DNA of 64,000 nucleotides from JBAZAX01 sp964568625 (GTDB taxonomy: Bacteria > Babelota > Babeliae > Babelales > RVW-14). Below are positions 55,222 through 63,980 of the stretch, one piece after another. The position numbers and the translations under genes were made by a program. The first letter of the stretch is position 1. Each line of letters opens with the position of its first letter. The DNA lies in assembly GCA_964568625.1 (NCBI GenBank), contig CAZMQG010000002.1:55703-119702 (forward strand). The letters run 5' to 3'. The notes below the pieces were generated by a model, which ran no database searches, was not told the origin of the DNA, and saw nothing but the letters and a program-made list of their open reading frames with translations.

Positions 55222-56412
55222 GTGAATAAAAAAAAGATTTTATACATTCATCATGGTAAAGGCTTGGGAGGCGCGCCTCTAAGCCTTTTACTTTTAATTA
55301 ATGCACTGGATAAAGAAAAATATCATCCTGTTGTGTTGTTTTTGCATTATTCACAGGTGGTGGAACTTTATAAACAAAATAATATTGAAATTGTGGGTAT
55401 TGTTAATCGTTATGATTTTTCCCACACAAAAGTTTGGTGGTTTCGTTGGTATCATTTACCATATTTTTTACGTTCGGCTTGGGATACGTTTAAAACAGAA
55501 CGATCAGATGCTAGTTATTGGCTTGATAAGATTAATCCGGATCTTGTGCATTTGAATACTAGTTCATTAATAGCGTGGGGAAAGGTTGCCTCTAAAAAAA
55601 ATATTCCTGTGATATGGCATATTCGTGAACCTCTTGCAGACGGATATTTTGGATTTAGAAAATGGATTATAAAAAAATGTGTGGCCAAGTATTCAAGTAA
55701 AATCTTGCCAATTTGTAAGCATGATGCTTTGCCCTGGAAAGATAACCCTAAAACCTGTGTTATTTATAATGCTGTAGATCCAAAAAAATTTGATTTTAAT
55801 ATTGCGATAAGAGATGTTGCTTATCACAATAATTCGAGCCCCAAGATTTTATTTTTGGGTGGACTATCTCAAGAAAAAGGCACACTTGTTATTTTCAAAG
55901 CGTTTGAAAAAGTTTTGCATCAGATACCAGAGGCCAAGTTACTTGTCGCAAGTTATTTTGATTTAGATCTCAGTAAAACGTCTTATTTTAAAAGATTATT
56001 TCCTGCTTATAAATTTAAAGTAGAAGTAGCTAATATTTTAGAAAAAATAAAAAAGTCTGTTGATTTGCTTGGGACAATACAAAATATTCCACAGGCAATG
56101 GCTGCCAGTGATTTAATTGTTTTTCCGGCCACAGTTGGTCATTTTGCCCGACCAATAATTGAAGCAGGTTTTATGAAAAAACCTGTTATTGCTTCGGATC
56201 TTGCGCCGCTTGATGAGCTTGTTATTAATAATCAGACGGGCTACTTGATTGATCCAAATGATATTGACGCATGGTCTGACAAATTATTATTATTGCTTAC
56301 AGATAAAGATTTGAACAAAAAAATGGGAGATGCTGGATACAGTTTTTGTATCCAGCATTTTACTGTTAATGCTCAAAAGAAGTTTATCGAAAATATTTAT
56401 GAGCAATTTTAA
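55222..56412 (+). CDS. Glycosyltransferase family 4 protein
   Basis: This 396-residue GT-B enzyme has a GTG start 10 bases after ugd. The N-terminal region has IHHGKGLGGAPLSLLLLINA; the C-terminal has KILFLGGLSQEKGTLVIFKA and RPIIEAGFMKKPVIASDLAP with the family's conserved glutamate. Acceptor and donor are not known, but the position next to ugd suggests a glucuronic acid-containing glycan. An 11-bp perfect hairpin (56330-56358) lies inside the last 90 bases of the coding region. Confidence 0.92.
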   Translation: MNKKKILYIHHGKGLGGAPLSLLLLINALDKEKYHPVVLFLHYSQVVELYKQNNIEIVGIVNRYDFSHTKVWWFRWYHLPYFLRSAWDTFKTERSDASYWLDKINPDLVHLNTSSLIAWGKVASKKNIPVIWHIREPLADGYFGFRKWIIKKCVAKYSSKILPICKHDALPWKDNPKTCVIYNAVDPKKFDFNIAIRDVAYHNNSSPKILFLGGLSQEKGTLVIFKAFEKVLHQIPEAKLLVASYFDLDLSKTSYFKRLFPAYKFKVEVANILEKIKKSVDLLGTIQNIPQAMAASDLIVFPATVGHFARPIIEAGFMKKPVIASDLAPLDELVINNQTGYLIDPNDIDAWSDKLLLLLTDKDLNKKMGDAGYSFCIQHFTVNAQKKFIENIYEQF

Positions 56413-56454
56413 AGTTTTACTTTGTGCCAGATGTTGCAGGTCATAACAATTTAT

Positions 56455-57510
56455 TTATGCCCCATTTATCTCTTTTGCAAGATCGATAAGTCTCTGATCA
56501 CATTCTTTTTGTAGATTCGTTTTGCCTTGCCAACTGAACTGTGAATCATCTAAATATAAAGTAACATTCAAATTATATTTGACGGCATATTCTCTTATCG
56601 CATTCTCTATTGCGTCAATAATATATGGAGGATAACCTTCAAATACGTGACCTCCAATTATTGTCAAAACAATTTTAGAAACGCCTAGTTTTATAGCAGA
56701 AAGTAAAATCCCATCATAACCGGCTTTTAAGCAGTTTTTCATTCTGATCTTATCATTTGGAAGTTTTGGAGAATCATAAGCTGCGGTAAATACAACATTT
56801 ACTGCCTGCCCAGGCATTTTATGGACATCTAGACCTGAATGAATCGCTATAAAAATATTATTTAGATCTTCTGGACTTGCATCCGCTGTACCAAGGGCTG
56901 CGCATCCTTCAGTTCTAGAAGAATTACTTTTGGGTAATGCAGGATCATCAAAGAGTGAATTTAAGTTTTTGCAGTTGTTATAAGAGCTATGCTTACGAAT
57001 AATATTTCCAAGTTCTGTAGCTTTAACCATATATCCTGCGTGGGATCCTCCTCCTGTCCATACGTAAGGAACATTGTCGTTTGCTGCTAACTGAAAAACA
57101 GCTCCGTTATATTGTGGATCTTTCATTTGGTCGTTAACAATTGCTGAAAGATGTTGCCCCATTCGAGGAATTACATTGAAAGCTGGCTTAACGCCATCAA
57201 ATGGCTTGCAGTTGTTCTTTACGTACGCCTCAAGTATTGATACTTTCCAATATTCACATGTGCAATATTTCTTCCCATCTATAACAATATTTTTTGTTGC
57301 AACTGGACCCTTAACTGCTGTATTTGGCCTCGTCGAGACTAACTTTTTGTTTAATTCTCCTAATTTTGCATTCAACGTTCCCAGCTTATTTTTGAGTTTG
57401 CATAATGAATCTTTTAATTGTTCAAGATTCGTTTGTAGTGGAGCCATTGGATCACAATCAAATAACAAAAAATTTGATACTAAAAATCCGAAAATAATTT
57501 TTCTAAGCAC
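56455..57510 (-). CDS. Exported protein with heptad module and macro-like domain
   Basis: This 351-residue protein has a signal-like start (IIFGFLVSNFLLFDC), then the leucine heptad module (about residues 25-57, LEQLKDSLCKLKNKLGTLN and on) that also occurs in the two ubiquitin proteases and the kinase-like protein. The rest resembles a macro-type ADP-ribose-binding fold: GAVFQLAANDNVPYVWTGGG, VVFTAAYDSPKLP, and GVSKIVLTIIGGHVFEGYPP followed by an amphipathic helix. If correct it could bind or remove ADP-ribose. The assignment is from pattern memory, with no diagnostic catalytic residue checked. Confidence 0.6.
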   Translation of the reverse strand: MLRKIIFGFLVSNFLLFDCDPMAPLQTNLEQLKDSLCKLKNKLGTLNAKLGELNKKLVSTRPNTAVKGPVATKNIVIDGKKYCTCEYWKVSILEAYVKNNCKPFDGVKPAFNVIPRMGQHLSAIVNDQMKDPQYNGAVFQLAANDNVPYVWTGGGSHAGYMVKATELGNIIRKHSSYNNCKNLNSLFDDPALPKSNSSRTEGCAALGTADASPEDLNNIFIAIHSGLDVHKMPGQAVNVVFTAAYDSPKLPNDKIRMKNCLKAGYDGILLSAIKLGVSKIVLTIIGGHVFEGYPPYIIDAIENAIREYAVKYNLNVTLYLDDSQFSWQGKTNLQKECDQRLIDLAKEINGA

Positions 57511-57534
57511 AATAATCCTTTTTTAATATAATTT

Positions 57535-58407
57535 TTAAAGTTCTTCGAACTCATTATGAAGCAGATTTTCCCATGAGTAAGCTTTCCCTGTGTTATCTCT
57601 AAACATAATATCTACGGTTTTTGTTGACGGTCTGTATTGGCATACAGCGTACTGGTCTCCGCCTACGCCTGTTATGCGAAATTTATTTCGCCACAATGCA
57701 GAATATGAATAATGCACGTGTCCAAAGAATATACACTGAATGTTGTAGTTTTTTATTGCATCAAAGAAGTAGTCTTTCTCGCTTTTTGAAGATGTGCATG
57801 TGCAATTTCCGCATGTTATACTCCACCAATCACTGAATGGTCCCGTAAGATTGTAATGAAAAAATATTACAACGGGTGTTTCGGGGGCCAATTTTTTAAG
57901 GTCTGATTTTAGCCAGGCTAAAGTCCCTCCTAGCATTATTTTTTGTGGATATTTACCGCAGCATGCAAAATGTAGTCCTTCAATATCGAATGAATAACAA
58001 AAATCGCCATATTCTTTTTTTAGGTATTTTGATAGTTGTGAATTACTTCCAGATGTTTCATCATGATTTCCCTTGCATAGGTATAATCCGCCATGCGGTT
58101 TTGTGGGCATTAAATTTGCCATGGGGCGGATCCATTTTTCGGTAAATGCTTGAAATTGAACGTCGCTTCCCTGATCTGTTAAATCACCTGCAAATAATAC
58201 GGCCGATGTGTTGTAGGCTGGGTTTAGGATATCTTGTAGAAACCATAATTTTTGAGCATCTCGCCTAGAGGTATTTTCTGTCTGGTGTATGTCAGAATTT
58301 ACCAGAAATATAAAATCTTTGTATTCAGCTTGTGCACTGCTGGTTGCAGCTTGAATATTTATTAAAATTGATAAAAAAATATATAAAATTGTGACTATTT
58401 TTTTCAT
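57535..58407 (-). CDS. Exported calcineurin-like metallophosphoesterase
   Basis: The start at ATG 58407 has GGGAG upstream and yields a signal peptide (IVTILYIFLSILINIQA). Metal-site motifs are complete: NSDIHQ, FAGDLTDQG, CKGNHDE, FFHYN, and GHVHYS. This is the purple-acid-phosphatase/cyclic-nucleotide-phosphodiesterase style of metallophosphoesterase, not the PPP phosphatase type encoded at 45.7 kb. The substrate is unknown. Cysteine pairs in CGNCTC suggest a disulfide-stabilised secreted enzyme. Confidence 0.85.
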   Translation of the reverse strand: MKKIVTILYIFLSILINIQAATSSAQAEYKDFIFLVNSDIHQTENTSRRDAQKLWFLQDILNPAYNTSAVLFAGDLTDQGSDVQFQAFTEKWIRPMANLMPTKPHGGLYLCKGNHDETSGSNSQLSKYLKKEYGDFCYSFDIEGLHFACCGKYPQKIMLGGTLAWLKSDLKKLAPETPVVIFFHYNLTGPFSDWWSITCGNCTCTSSKSEKDYFFDAIKNYNIQCIFFGHVHYSYSALWRNKFRITGVGGDQYAVCQYRPSTKTVDIMFRDNTGKAYSWENLLHNEFEEL

Positions 58408-58518
58408 ACTCTCCCTTTCCCCGTAAGAATAAACATTTACTAATTTGTATTTTGGCAAATTTGGGAATGCTTATTCAACACTTGTGCCAAATATTTGAAA
58501 AAACTGTCCTACGTGTAC

Positions 58519-59160
58519 TTATAACGTGAGTTTTTCAACGCGAGTTAAGAACAGTTTTAATCTTCGATAGTCATTGCCCGTGAGCAAAGATAGAGTTTGG
58601 TAAAAGTCTTCAAGCATTTTTTGAGTTAACATGTTTTGCGAAGAAAGCCTATTTAAAATGGCTAGCAAAAGTTCATCGAAATTTGGGTTTTGATTTAAAA
58701 ATTTAAATAGAATATGCAGATAAAATTGTTCTTTGAAAAAACTTTCTACAATATCATCCGAGCATTCTTTGGCAAATGAGTGAATTTTACAAGGGACTGG
58801 AGGTAGGAGATAAAATATCTTATTTTGGTTTTTATCAATATATCCAAGAATTTGTACGGTAAAAGTTGTTCTTAAAAATTCAAATATTTGTGGTTGTTCT
58901 GCCAATAACTCAGCCTCTGTTTTTTGGTAAGGAAAAGGAGATCGCATTGGATCCTGTGATCCTGTTTGAACTTGTGTAACGCATCCAAGAACCGTATTTT
59001 TACCCGAATCAACTTGAATTAACGATCCGAATTCGGCAAAATTATCCCACTTCCAGCATTGGGCCGTAAAGCCTTGCAAGTTACTTTCTATAACTTCAGC
59101 GAAAAATGGCTTATCATGTTTTTTAGAAAATAGATTGTTGTGATTTTGTATCGTTTCCAT
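58519..59160 (-). CDS. HAS-barrel domain protein
   Basis: This 213-residue cytoplasmic protein overlaps the end of rnhB by 38 bases. The first 110 residues match the HAS-barrel pattern (FFAEVIESNLQGFTAQCWKW, FGSLIQVDSGKNTVLGCVTQ, TGSQDPMRSPFPYQ, LRTTFTVQILGYI), a small beta-barrel best known from HerA-type ATPases. The C-terminal half is helical (FLNQNPNFDELLLAILNRLS). No ATPase part is attached, so it may act as a partner subunit or RNA/DNA-associated factor. Confidence 0.6.
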   Translation of the reverse strand: METIQNHNNLFSKKHDKPFFAEVIESNLQGFTAQCWKWDNFAEFGSLIQVDSGKNTVLGCVTQVQTGSQDPMRSPFPYQKTEAELLAEQPQIFEFLRTTFTVQILGYIDKNQNKIFYLLPPVPCKIHSFAKECSDDIVESFFKEQFYLHILFKFLNQNPNFDELLLAILNRLSSQNMLTQKMLEDFYQTLSLLTGNDYRRLKLFLTRVEKLTL

Positions 59161-59824
59161 TTTTTATCATATCTTCCGGAGTTTCTATTTTACTTATAAA
59201 AGTTTTTCGATGAATAATGCAGGCGCCTTTGGTTTTAATGCATTCCATATGCTCCTTGGTTCCATATCCTTTGTGTTGCCCAAATCCAAACCCTGGAAAT
59301 ATTGGGTCTATTTCTTTCATTAATCTATCTCTTGTAACTTTTGCGATGATTGATGCTCCAGCAATTGAGCTGGAGATTGATTCTCCGTATGGAAAGTGAT
59401 GAACTTCAATGTAATTGTTTTTATGAGATTGATCTAGAGTTAGTGGCATTGCATCGATGACTAAAAATTTCAAAAGCTCATATTCAAATGGAATGGTTTC
59501 AACAAGCTGAACAAATGCACGTTTCATGGCTAACAGCGTTGCATTATAAATATTGATTTTATCTATTATATCAGGGTTTATAATTGCAATTGAGTACCAA
59601 CTATTTTTGACAAGCCATAGGTAGTTTTTTTCTCTTTCAGCTTCTGTTAGTACTTTAGAGTCTTTTAAAATATATTTTGTGTTTTGTGGCAAAATACATG
59701 CGGCGACCACTAACGGTCCAGCAAGGCAACCCCTTCCGACCTCGTCGATACCGCAAACATAAAGTTTGTTCTGCCAGGCTGTTTTTTCGAAATAATTTCT
59801 TGGATATTTTTGGCTGGTAGCCAC
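59123..59824 (-). CDS. rnhB: Ribonuclease HII
   Basis: It removes ribonucleotides and RNA primers from RNA-DNA hybrids. CGIDEVGRGCLAGPLVVAA holds the first two catalytic acids (D27, E28). VIDAMPL and SSIAGASIIAKVTRDRLM supply the remaining conserved residues, and GFGFGQHKGYGTKEHM is the C-terminal signature. Length 233 is normal. It is transcribed with the HAS-barrel gene, whose start it overlaps. Confidence 0.96.
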   Translation of the reverse strand: MATSQKYPRNYFEKTAWQNKLYVCGIDEVGRGCLAGPLVVAACILPQNTKYILKDSKVLTEAEREKNYLWLVKNSWYSIAIINPDIIDKINIYNATLLAMKRAFVQLVETIPFEYELLKFLVIDAMPLTLDQSHKNNYIEVHHFPYGESISSSIAGASIIAKVTRDRLMKEIDPIFPGFGFGQHKGYGTKEHMECIKTKGACIIHRKTFISKIETPEDMIKNGNDTKSQQSIF

Positions 59825-59841
59825 TATTTGTGCCTTTTAAT

Positions 59842-60918
59842 TTAGATGAAGTTTATTTTATCCATTGAAGGCAAAAATTTTTCAATGTCATTTTTAAATA
59901 AATCAAAATGTTTGGTTGCGCAATCTTTCATACTAAACCCATCGATTATTTCAAAATCTCTGCCTCTTATATCATACCAGAAAGCATTACGTAAATTGAA
60001 TATGGCACACATTAATTTGAAATCAAGATAATTTTCTTGCCAAGTTGGACCGAAGTAAAGTTCGAGCACGTTGTTGGTTCTTTCAGTATCAAGATCTAGC
60101 TCTATGCATAGGCTTGCTAGATCGAAGAGTATATTTCCCCAAGTTGCATACTCCCAGTCAATAAGCCACAAATGTTTTCCGTCGTCTATGAAATTTCTAG
60201 GAAAAAGATCACAGTGACAAAGGCCTTCGTATTTTTTTTCTTTTTCACGAAAGTATGTTTCAATTTGATTAAGAAAATTTAGGGCATATTTTGATTTTTC
60301 GTGTGAGATAAAGGAATCTTTATAAGAACGAGATAACGAAATCATTTTGCGTATTTTTTCATAAATTGAAGTTGTTTCAAAATCTTTTTTAAATGTAATG
60401 CTATGGCATTTTTTTAAAATCTTAATGATTTGTTCCAATCTGCCATTTTTACACGCAGTTTCAGCAGATAATGTTTCGCCTTTTATGAATTCTGAAACGA
60501 GAGTTCCGTTCTTGGCGTTGCTATAAAGTATTTTTGGGGCAATTCCTACCTGGCTTGCGCTATCTTGACAAGCTATTTCGCAGAATCTGTTGATACCAAG
60601 TACTTCCGGATTTTCTTTTCCTACTCGTACAACGGCAAAATTATTTTGGGCTAAATTATTTATTTTATTGGTCGCATCGTCTTGGATAAGTAAATCTTCC
60701 TGCGATCTTGTTATTATATCGGTTGAAAGTTGATATGTTGCTAAAAACGAGGTGTTTGTAAGGCCTCCTTTAATTTCTGTTAGTGCTACATCAGATGCGT
60801 TTAGCCAAACTTTTACTTCTTTTTCTAGCTGAATTTTGTCTGCAATTTGTGAGGATAAGTGTGCATTGAAAATCAGGTTTGCCAAAATGCCAAGTAAAAA
60901 AAAAGATTTTATTTTCAT
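59842..60918 (-). CDS. Exported choline/ethanolamine kinase-like protein
   Basis: This 358-residue protein has a signal peptide (SFFLLGILANLIFNAHLSSQ). The kinase part has LTEIKGGLTNTSFLATY (glycine-rich loop), GTLVSEFIKGETLS, the catalytic LCHCDLFPRNFI (HxDxxxxN, with His replaced by Cys-His spacing) and LIDWEYATWGNILFDLASLC with the metal-binding Asp. This is the choline/ethanolamine kinase or LicA type of phosphotransferase. Cytoplasmic relatives are common, whereas a signal peptide is unusual and points to a host-directed enzyme. It lies 18 bases after the GT28-like exported gene. Confidence 0.82.
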   Translation of the reverse strand: MKIKSFFLLGILANLIFNAHLSSQIADKIQLEKEVKVWLNASDVALTEIKGGLTNTSFLATYQLSTDIITRSQEDLLIQDDATNKINNLAQNNFAVVRVGKENPEVLGINRFCEIACQDSASQVGIAPKILYSNAKNGTLVSEFIKGETLSAETACKNGRLEQIIKILKKCHSITFKKDFETTSIYEKIRKMISLSRSYKDSFISHEKSKYALNFLNQIETYFREKEKKYEGLCHCDLFPRNFIDDGKHLWLIDWEYATWGNILFDLASLCIELDLDTERTNNVLELYFGPTWQENYLDFKLMCAIFNLRNAFWYDIRGRDFEIIDGFSMKDCATKHFDLFKNDIEKFLPSMDKINFI

Positions 60919-60936
60919 GACTTATTCCTCCATGCA

Positions 60937-62190
60937 TTACTTCGTGGGATGCTTTATTAGTCCCATAACAAGTTTATGTATTTCGGTATTAAAGAGAGAA
61001 GTTGATGGGCCAAGATCTGCGCTGAAACATTTCTTTTTATTAATATATTCTCCAACCAGGTTATTAAGGTGATTCATGTTTTTAAATTCTTTACCACAAC
61101 CACGAAGTTTGATCCAGTCAATTGTTGGTGTTTCCCAAAAAAGGCATGTAGAAGTCAGGTCAATAAGTATGGGTAATTTCATATGCATAGCTTCGTTGCA
61201 AACATTTGGAGTTGGTTGCGTAACCAATAGATCAGATATGGCCATTAAATCAGGAATTTTTGGCGTAAATGGAACAATAGAAAAGCTAACGCGAGCGTTT
61301 TGTTTGATACGATTGAGGCTTGGTATAATTTGTGTATTTCTTCCCACACATACCAAAAGATGTAAAGAACAATCATTTTTTACAAGTGTTTTTACATACT
61401 CAATCATCTTGTCTGATCCCGTGCTGCCGCGCATGAGCATTACAACCCTTTTATTTGCGGGTATCTTCCATTCCTTTCGAATGGCGATTATGTCTTTTGG
61501 TGTATAAAAATCTTTGCGCAAGGGAGCTCCAACTTCATGAACGCATGAAAGAGGAATGCATTTTTTGTTTAACTGTTGCTCAATGCGAGATGTTTTCTTT
61601 TGAACTGTTATGACAAACTTTTTAGTTTTAAGAAAACCGTGTTTGCGGCATTTCTTCATGTTTGAGAGCCATAATTCAAGATCTGCATCAAGAGTAATGA
61701 GCATAAATGGGATTCCATAACGTTCAGCAGCACAAGCAGCAGGATAGTTAATTAATGGAATAACGGATATCAATAAATCCGGTTTTTCTTGTTCAAGAAT
61801 TTTTGAAAACTCTTTTTTGAGCCCACTACTCTTGAACCTCATAAGCATTTCGCCGGGATATCTTGCGATAAAATTTGTTGTTCTTATCCATCCATGCTGC
61901 AAAAGTGACCCATACCATTCTTCTCCATCCAACAAGTGACTAAATGTATCATGAATTGGATAGACCAATTTGATTTCACAATCTGGAAGAGCATCTTTTA
62001 AAACGCTACATGCGGCCATATGTCCGTTTCCGCCCTTGCTGGTGAGTACAACAATTTTGGGGTTTTTTGTCTGTGCGAGTTTTGGTTTTATTGATTCTAC
62101 TTGAGTAGTCTTTGCTTGACTGTCTATTTGACCGTTTAAATGGAAAAATAAACTGAATACACAAAATGTTGTTCCTAAAAATTTTTTCAT
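60937..62190 (-). CDS. Exported MGDG-synthase-like glycosyltransferase (GT28)
   Basis: This 417-residue protein has a signal peptide (LGTTFCVFSLFFHLNGQ). The N-terminal domain shows IVVLTSKGGNGHMAACSVL, the SxGGGHxxAA-type loop of monogalactosyldiacylglycerol synthases and processive diacylglycerol glycosyltransferases. The C-terminal domain has RVVMLMRGSTGSDKMIEYVK, ISDLLVTQPTPNVCNEAMHM. Related enzymes make glycolipids from diacylglycerol and a nucleotide sugar. In the family GGGH normally occurs and here it is GGNGH. Export is unusual for a sugar-nucleotide enzyme. It is paired with the choline-kinase-like gene. Confidence 0.82.
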   Translation of the reverse strand: MKKFLGTTFCVFSLFFHLNGQIDSQAKTTQVESIKPKLAQTKNPKIVVLTSKGGNGHMAACSVLKDALPDCEIKLVYPIHDTFSHLLDGEEWYGSLLQHGWIRTTNFIARYPGEMLMRFKSSGLKKEFSKILEQEKPDLLISVIPLINYPAACAAERYGIPFMLITLDADLELWLSNMKKCRKHGFLKTKKFVITVQKKTSRIEQQLNKKCIPLSCVHEVGAPLRKDFYTPKDIIAIRKEWKIPANKRVVMLMRGSTGSDKMIEYVKTLVKNDCSLHLLVCVGRNTQIIPSLNRIKQNARVSFSIVPFTPKIPDLMAISDLLVTQPTPNVCNEAMHMKLPILIDLTSTCLFWETPTIDWIKLRGCGKEFKNMNHLNNLVGEYINKKKCFSADLGPSTSLFNTEIHKLVMGLIKHPTK

Positions 62191-62444
62191 TGATTCCCTT
62201 TATGATACATGGGCGTCGGAATTTAGATAATTTTGCTTAGACGCTCTTTTTTTAGTTTACAGTACGCTTTATATTATTGAAACATCGTTATAAATCAAGA
62301 ATAATCTCAGTTTTCGCAGATAATAAGGCAAAAAAAGTCAAAAATACGCAAAATTAAATTATCTACTTGTAAATATTTGTAATAATATTAATATAATAAA
62401 TATCGTTAATTTTGTGTTATTTTGTCTGAATAGGGGGTTGTTTT

Positions 62445-63650
62445 ATGAAATTCAATAAAATAGTGTATTTTTTTACGCTTATTTCGACGGTTGTTTTATT
62501 TCCAGTCTCTTCGGTGGCGATGGGAAGATTTGGGTTACGACCTGTTACTCCAAATATGTTTGAAATTAGGACAGAGAGGTTTGAAGGTGAAAGCCAAACA
62601 ATTAGATCTAGACATCAAATAATTTCTGAAGGGTTATTTGAAGCAATAAGAAACAATCGAATAGATATAATTTCCGGATTTTTAAAAGAGGGTGAGGATG
62701 TAAATACAAGAATTACATCCCAAAATCATTTATTCAATGGCTTTACACTACTTCACTGTGCAGTGATGTTAGAAAATTTAGAAGTTGTGCAGTTTCTTTT
62801 AACTAATGGTGCATTGGTCAATGCGACAGTCAATTTTCCATATGCTTATTTTTATGGATTTACGGCTTTACATTTGGCAATATTGAATGGGAATGAGGTT
62901 ATAGTGAAAAAACTTTTAGAATTCGGAGCTGATGCCGATTTTCCAATTAATAATTTAGCCAACAAATTTTATCATAATTTTACTCCATTGCTTTTGGCCG
63001 TAATTAATAATCGCGAGTCCATTTTAAATGCCATTCTAGAATATGATCCTGAAGTTGATTATATACTTAACAATCCAGGCCACAATTGTAATGGATTCAC
63101 AGCCTTACACATAGCAGTACTAAATAATTTTGAAGGTATAGCTAGTATTCTTTTGGCAAATGATGCAGATGTAAATATGCCCGTCAGAACAATTCTTGAT
63201 GTTGAAGGTCAAATGCTATCTTTTACTGTTCCTCCGATGGGTGGTTATACGGCATTACACTTTGCTGCAATGGTAGGAAATAATGTTCTTGCAGGAATGC
63301 TCTTAGAAAAAGGGGGGAATGTAAAAATAGAGGCAAGAGATGGCAAAAAACCGTTCCAACTTGCTTTTGCTAATGGGTACTATGACCTTGGGTTTATGCT
63401 AATGCCAGCAAGATGTTTTTTTGAAGAAGAGTGTCCTTTGTGTCGTTCAAACTTTGTGCTTGGAGATAATGTTGTGATTTTATCTTGTGGCCATATGATT
63501 CAATCTAATTGTTGGGATTTAGTTAATGCAAATCCAGCAACAGCAAATAGGTGCGTCATTTGCCGAACTCCAACAACGCGACATCAGGAGCAAATTTTTA
63601 CAATAAATTCTCAAGAAATTTTGAATAAATTTACAGCGGAAATGCAATAA
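62445..63650 (+). CDS. Exported ankyrin-repeat protein with C-terminal RING-like finger
   Basis: This 401-residue protein has a signal peptide (FTLISTVVLFPVSSVA). Residues about 55-320 form ankyrin repeats (FNGFTLLHCAVMLENLEVVQ, FYGFTALHLAILNGNEVIVK, CNGFTALHIAVLNNFEGIAS, MGGYTALHFAAMVGNNVLAG). The C-terminal 60 residues hold a RING-like finger: CPLC, then SCGHMIQSNC and RCVIC. The fifth zinc ligand, normally His, is Gln, so seven of eight ligands are present. Ankyrin-RING proteins are often ubiquitin E3 ligases in eukaryotes. As an exported bacterial protein it may act on host ubiquitin signalling. Confidence 0.88.
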   Translation: MKFNKIVYFFTLISTVVLFPVSSVAMGRFGLRPVTPNMFEIRTERFEGESQTIRSRHQIISEGLFEAIRNNRIDIISGFLKEGEDVNTRITSQNHLFNGFTLLHCAVMLENLEVVQFLLTNGALVNATVNFPYAYFYGFTALHLAILNGNEVIVKKLLEFGADADFPINNLANKFYHNFTPLLLAVINNRESILNAILEYDPEVDYILNNPGHNCNGFTALHIAVLNNFEGIASILLANDADVNMPVRTILDVEGQMLSFTVPPMGGYTALHFAAMVGNNVLAGMLLEKGGNVKIEARDGKKPFQLAFANGYYDLGFMLMPARCFFEEECPLCRSNFVLGDNVVILSCGHMIQSNCWDLVNANPATANRCVICRTPTTRHQEQIFTINSQEILNKFTAEMQ

Positions 63651-63710
63651 GTTGAAATCCAACTTGGATAACAGAAAATATCTTATTTTATTATAATGCA
63701 GGAGGCTACC

Positions 63711-63980
63711 ATGTTTAAATTTGCTAAATCATTGTTTTTTATACTTTTGATACTCAGTTCAACATCTACGACATATATGGCGATACAGCCGAAGTGTTTA
63801 GTTTGTTGGGAAGAAGGTGGGGATTCATTTTTTCGCCTATCTTGCGGACATGAATACTGTTTTAATTGCATATTTAAGGTGGTAACTTATGCCCTTGGAG
63901 ATCATGAATATCCAAGATGTCCAAATCCAGAATGCCGCCAGTATATAAATAACGCTAACTCGATAACTATTAATTTGTGA
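63711..63980 (+). CDS. Small exported RING-finger protein
   Basis: The start at ATG 63711 has a perfect AGGAGG site; an in-frame ATG 15 bases upstream is less likely. The signal peptide (SLFFILLILSSTSTTYMA) is followed by a RING with all eight ligands: CLVC, SCGHEYCFNC, and CPNPEC. The CPNPEC end resembles the first RING of RBR-type ligases. At about 89 residues it is essentially only the finger. It lies 60 bases after the ankyrin-RING gene and is probably co-transcribed. Confidence 0.85.
   Translation: MFKFAKSLFFILLILSSTSTTYMAIQPKCLVCWEEGGDSFFRLSCGHEYCFNCIFKVVTYALGDHEYPRCPNPECRQYINNANSITINL

Noticed and set aside
62367..62397. TTGTAA...TATAAT promoter candidate before the ankyrin-RING gene
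   Set aside because: The spacer is 19 bases and the region is so AT-rich that such matches are expected by chance.
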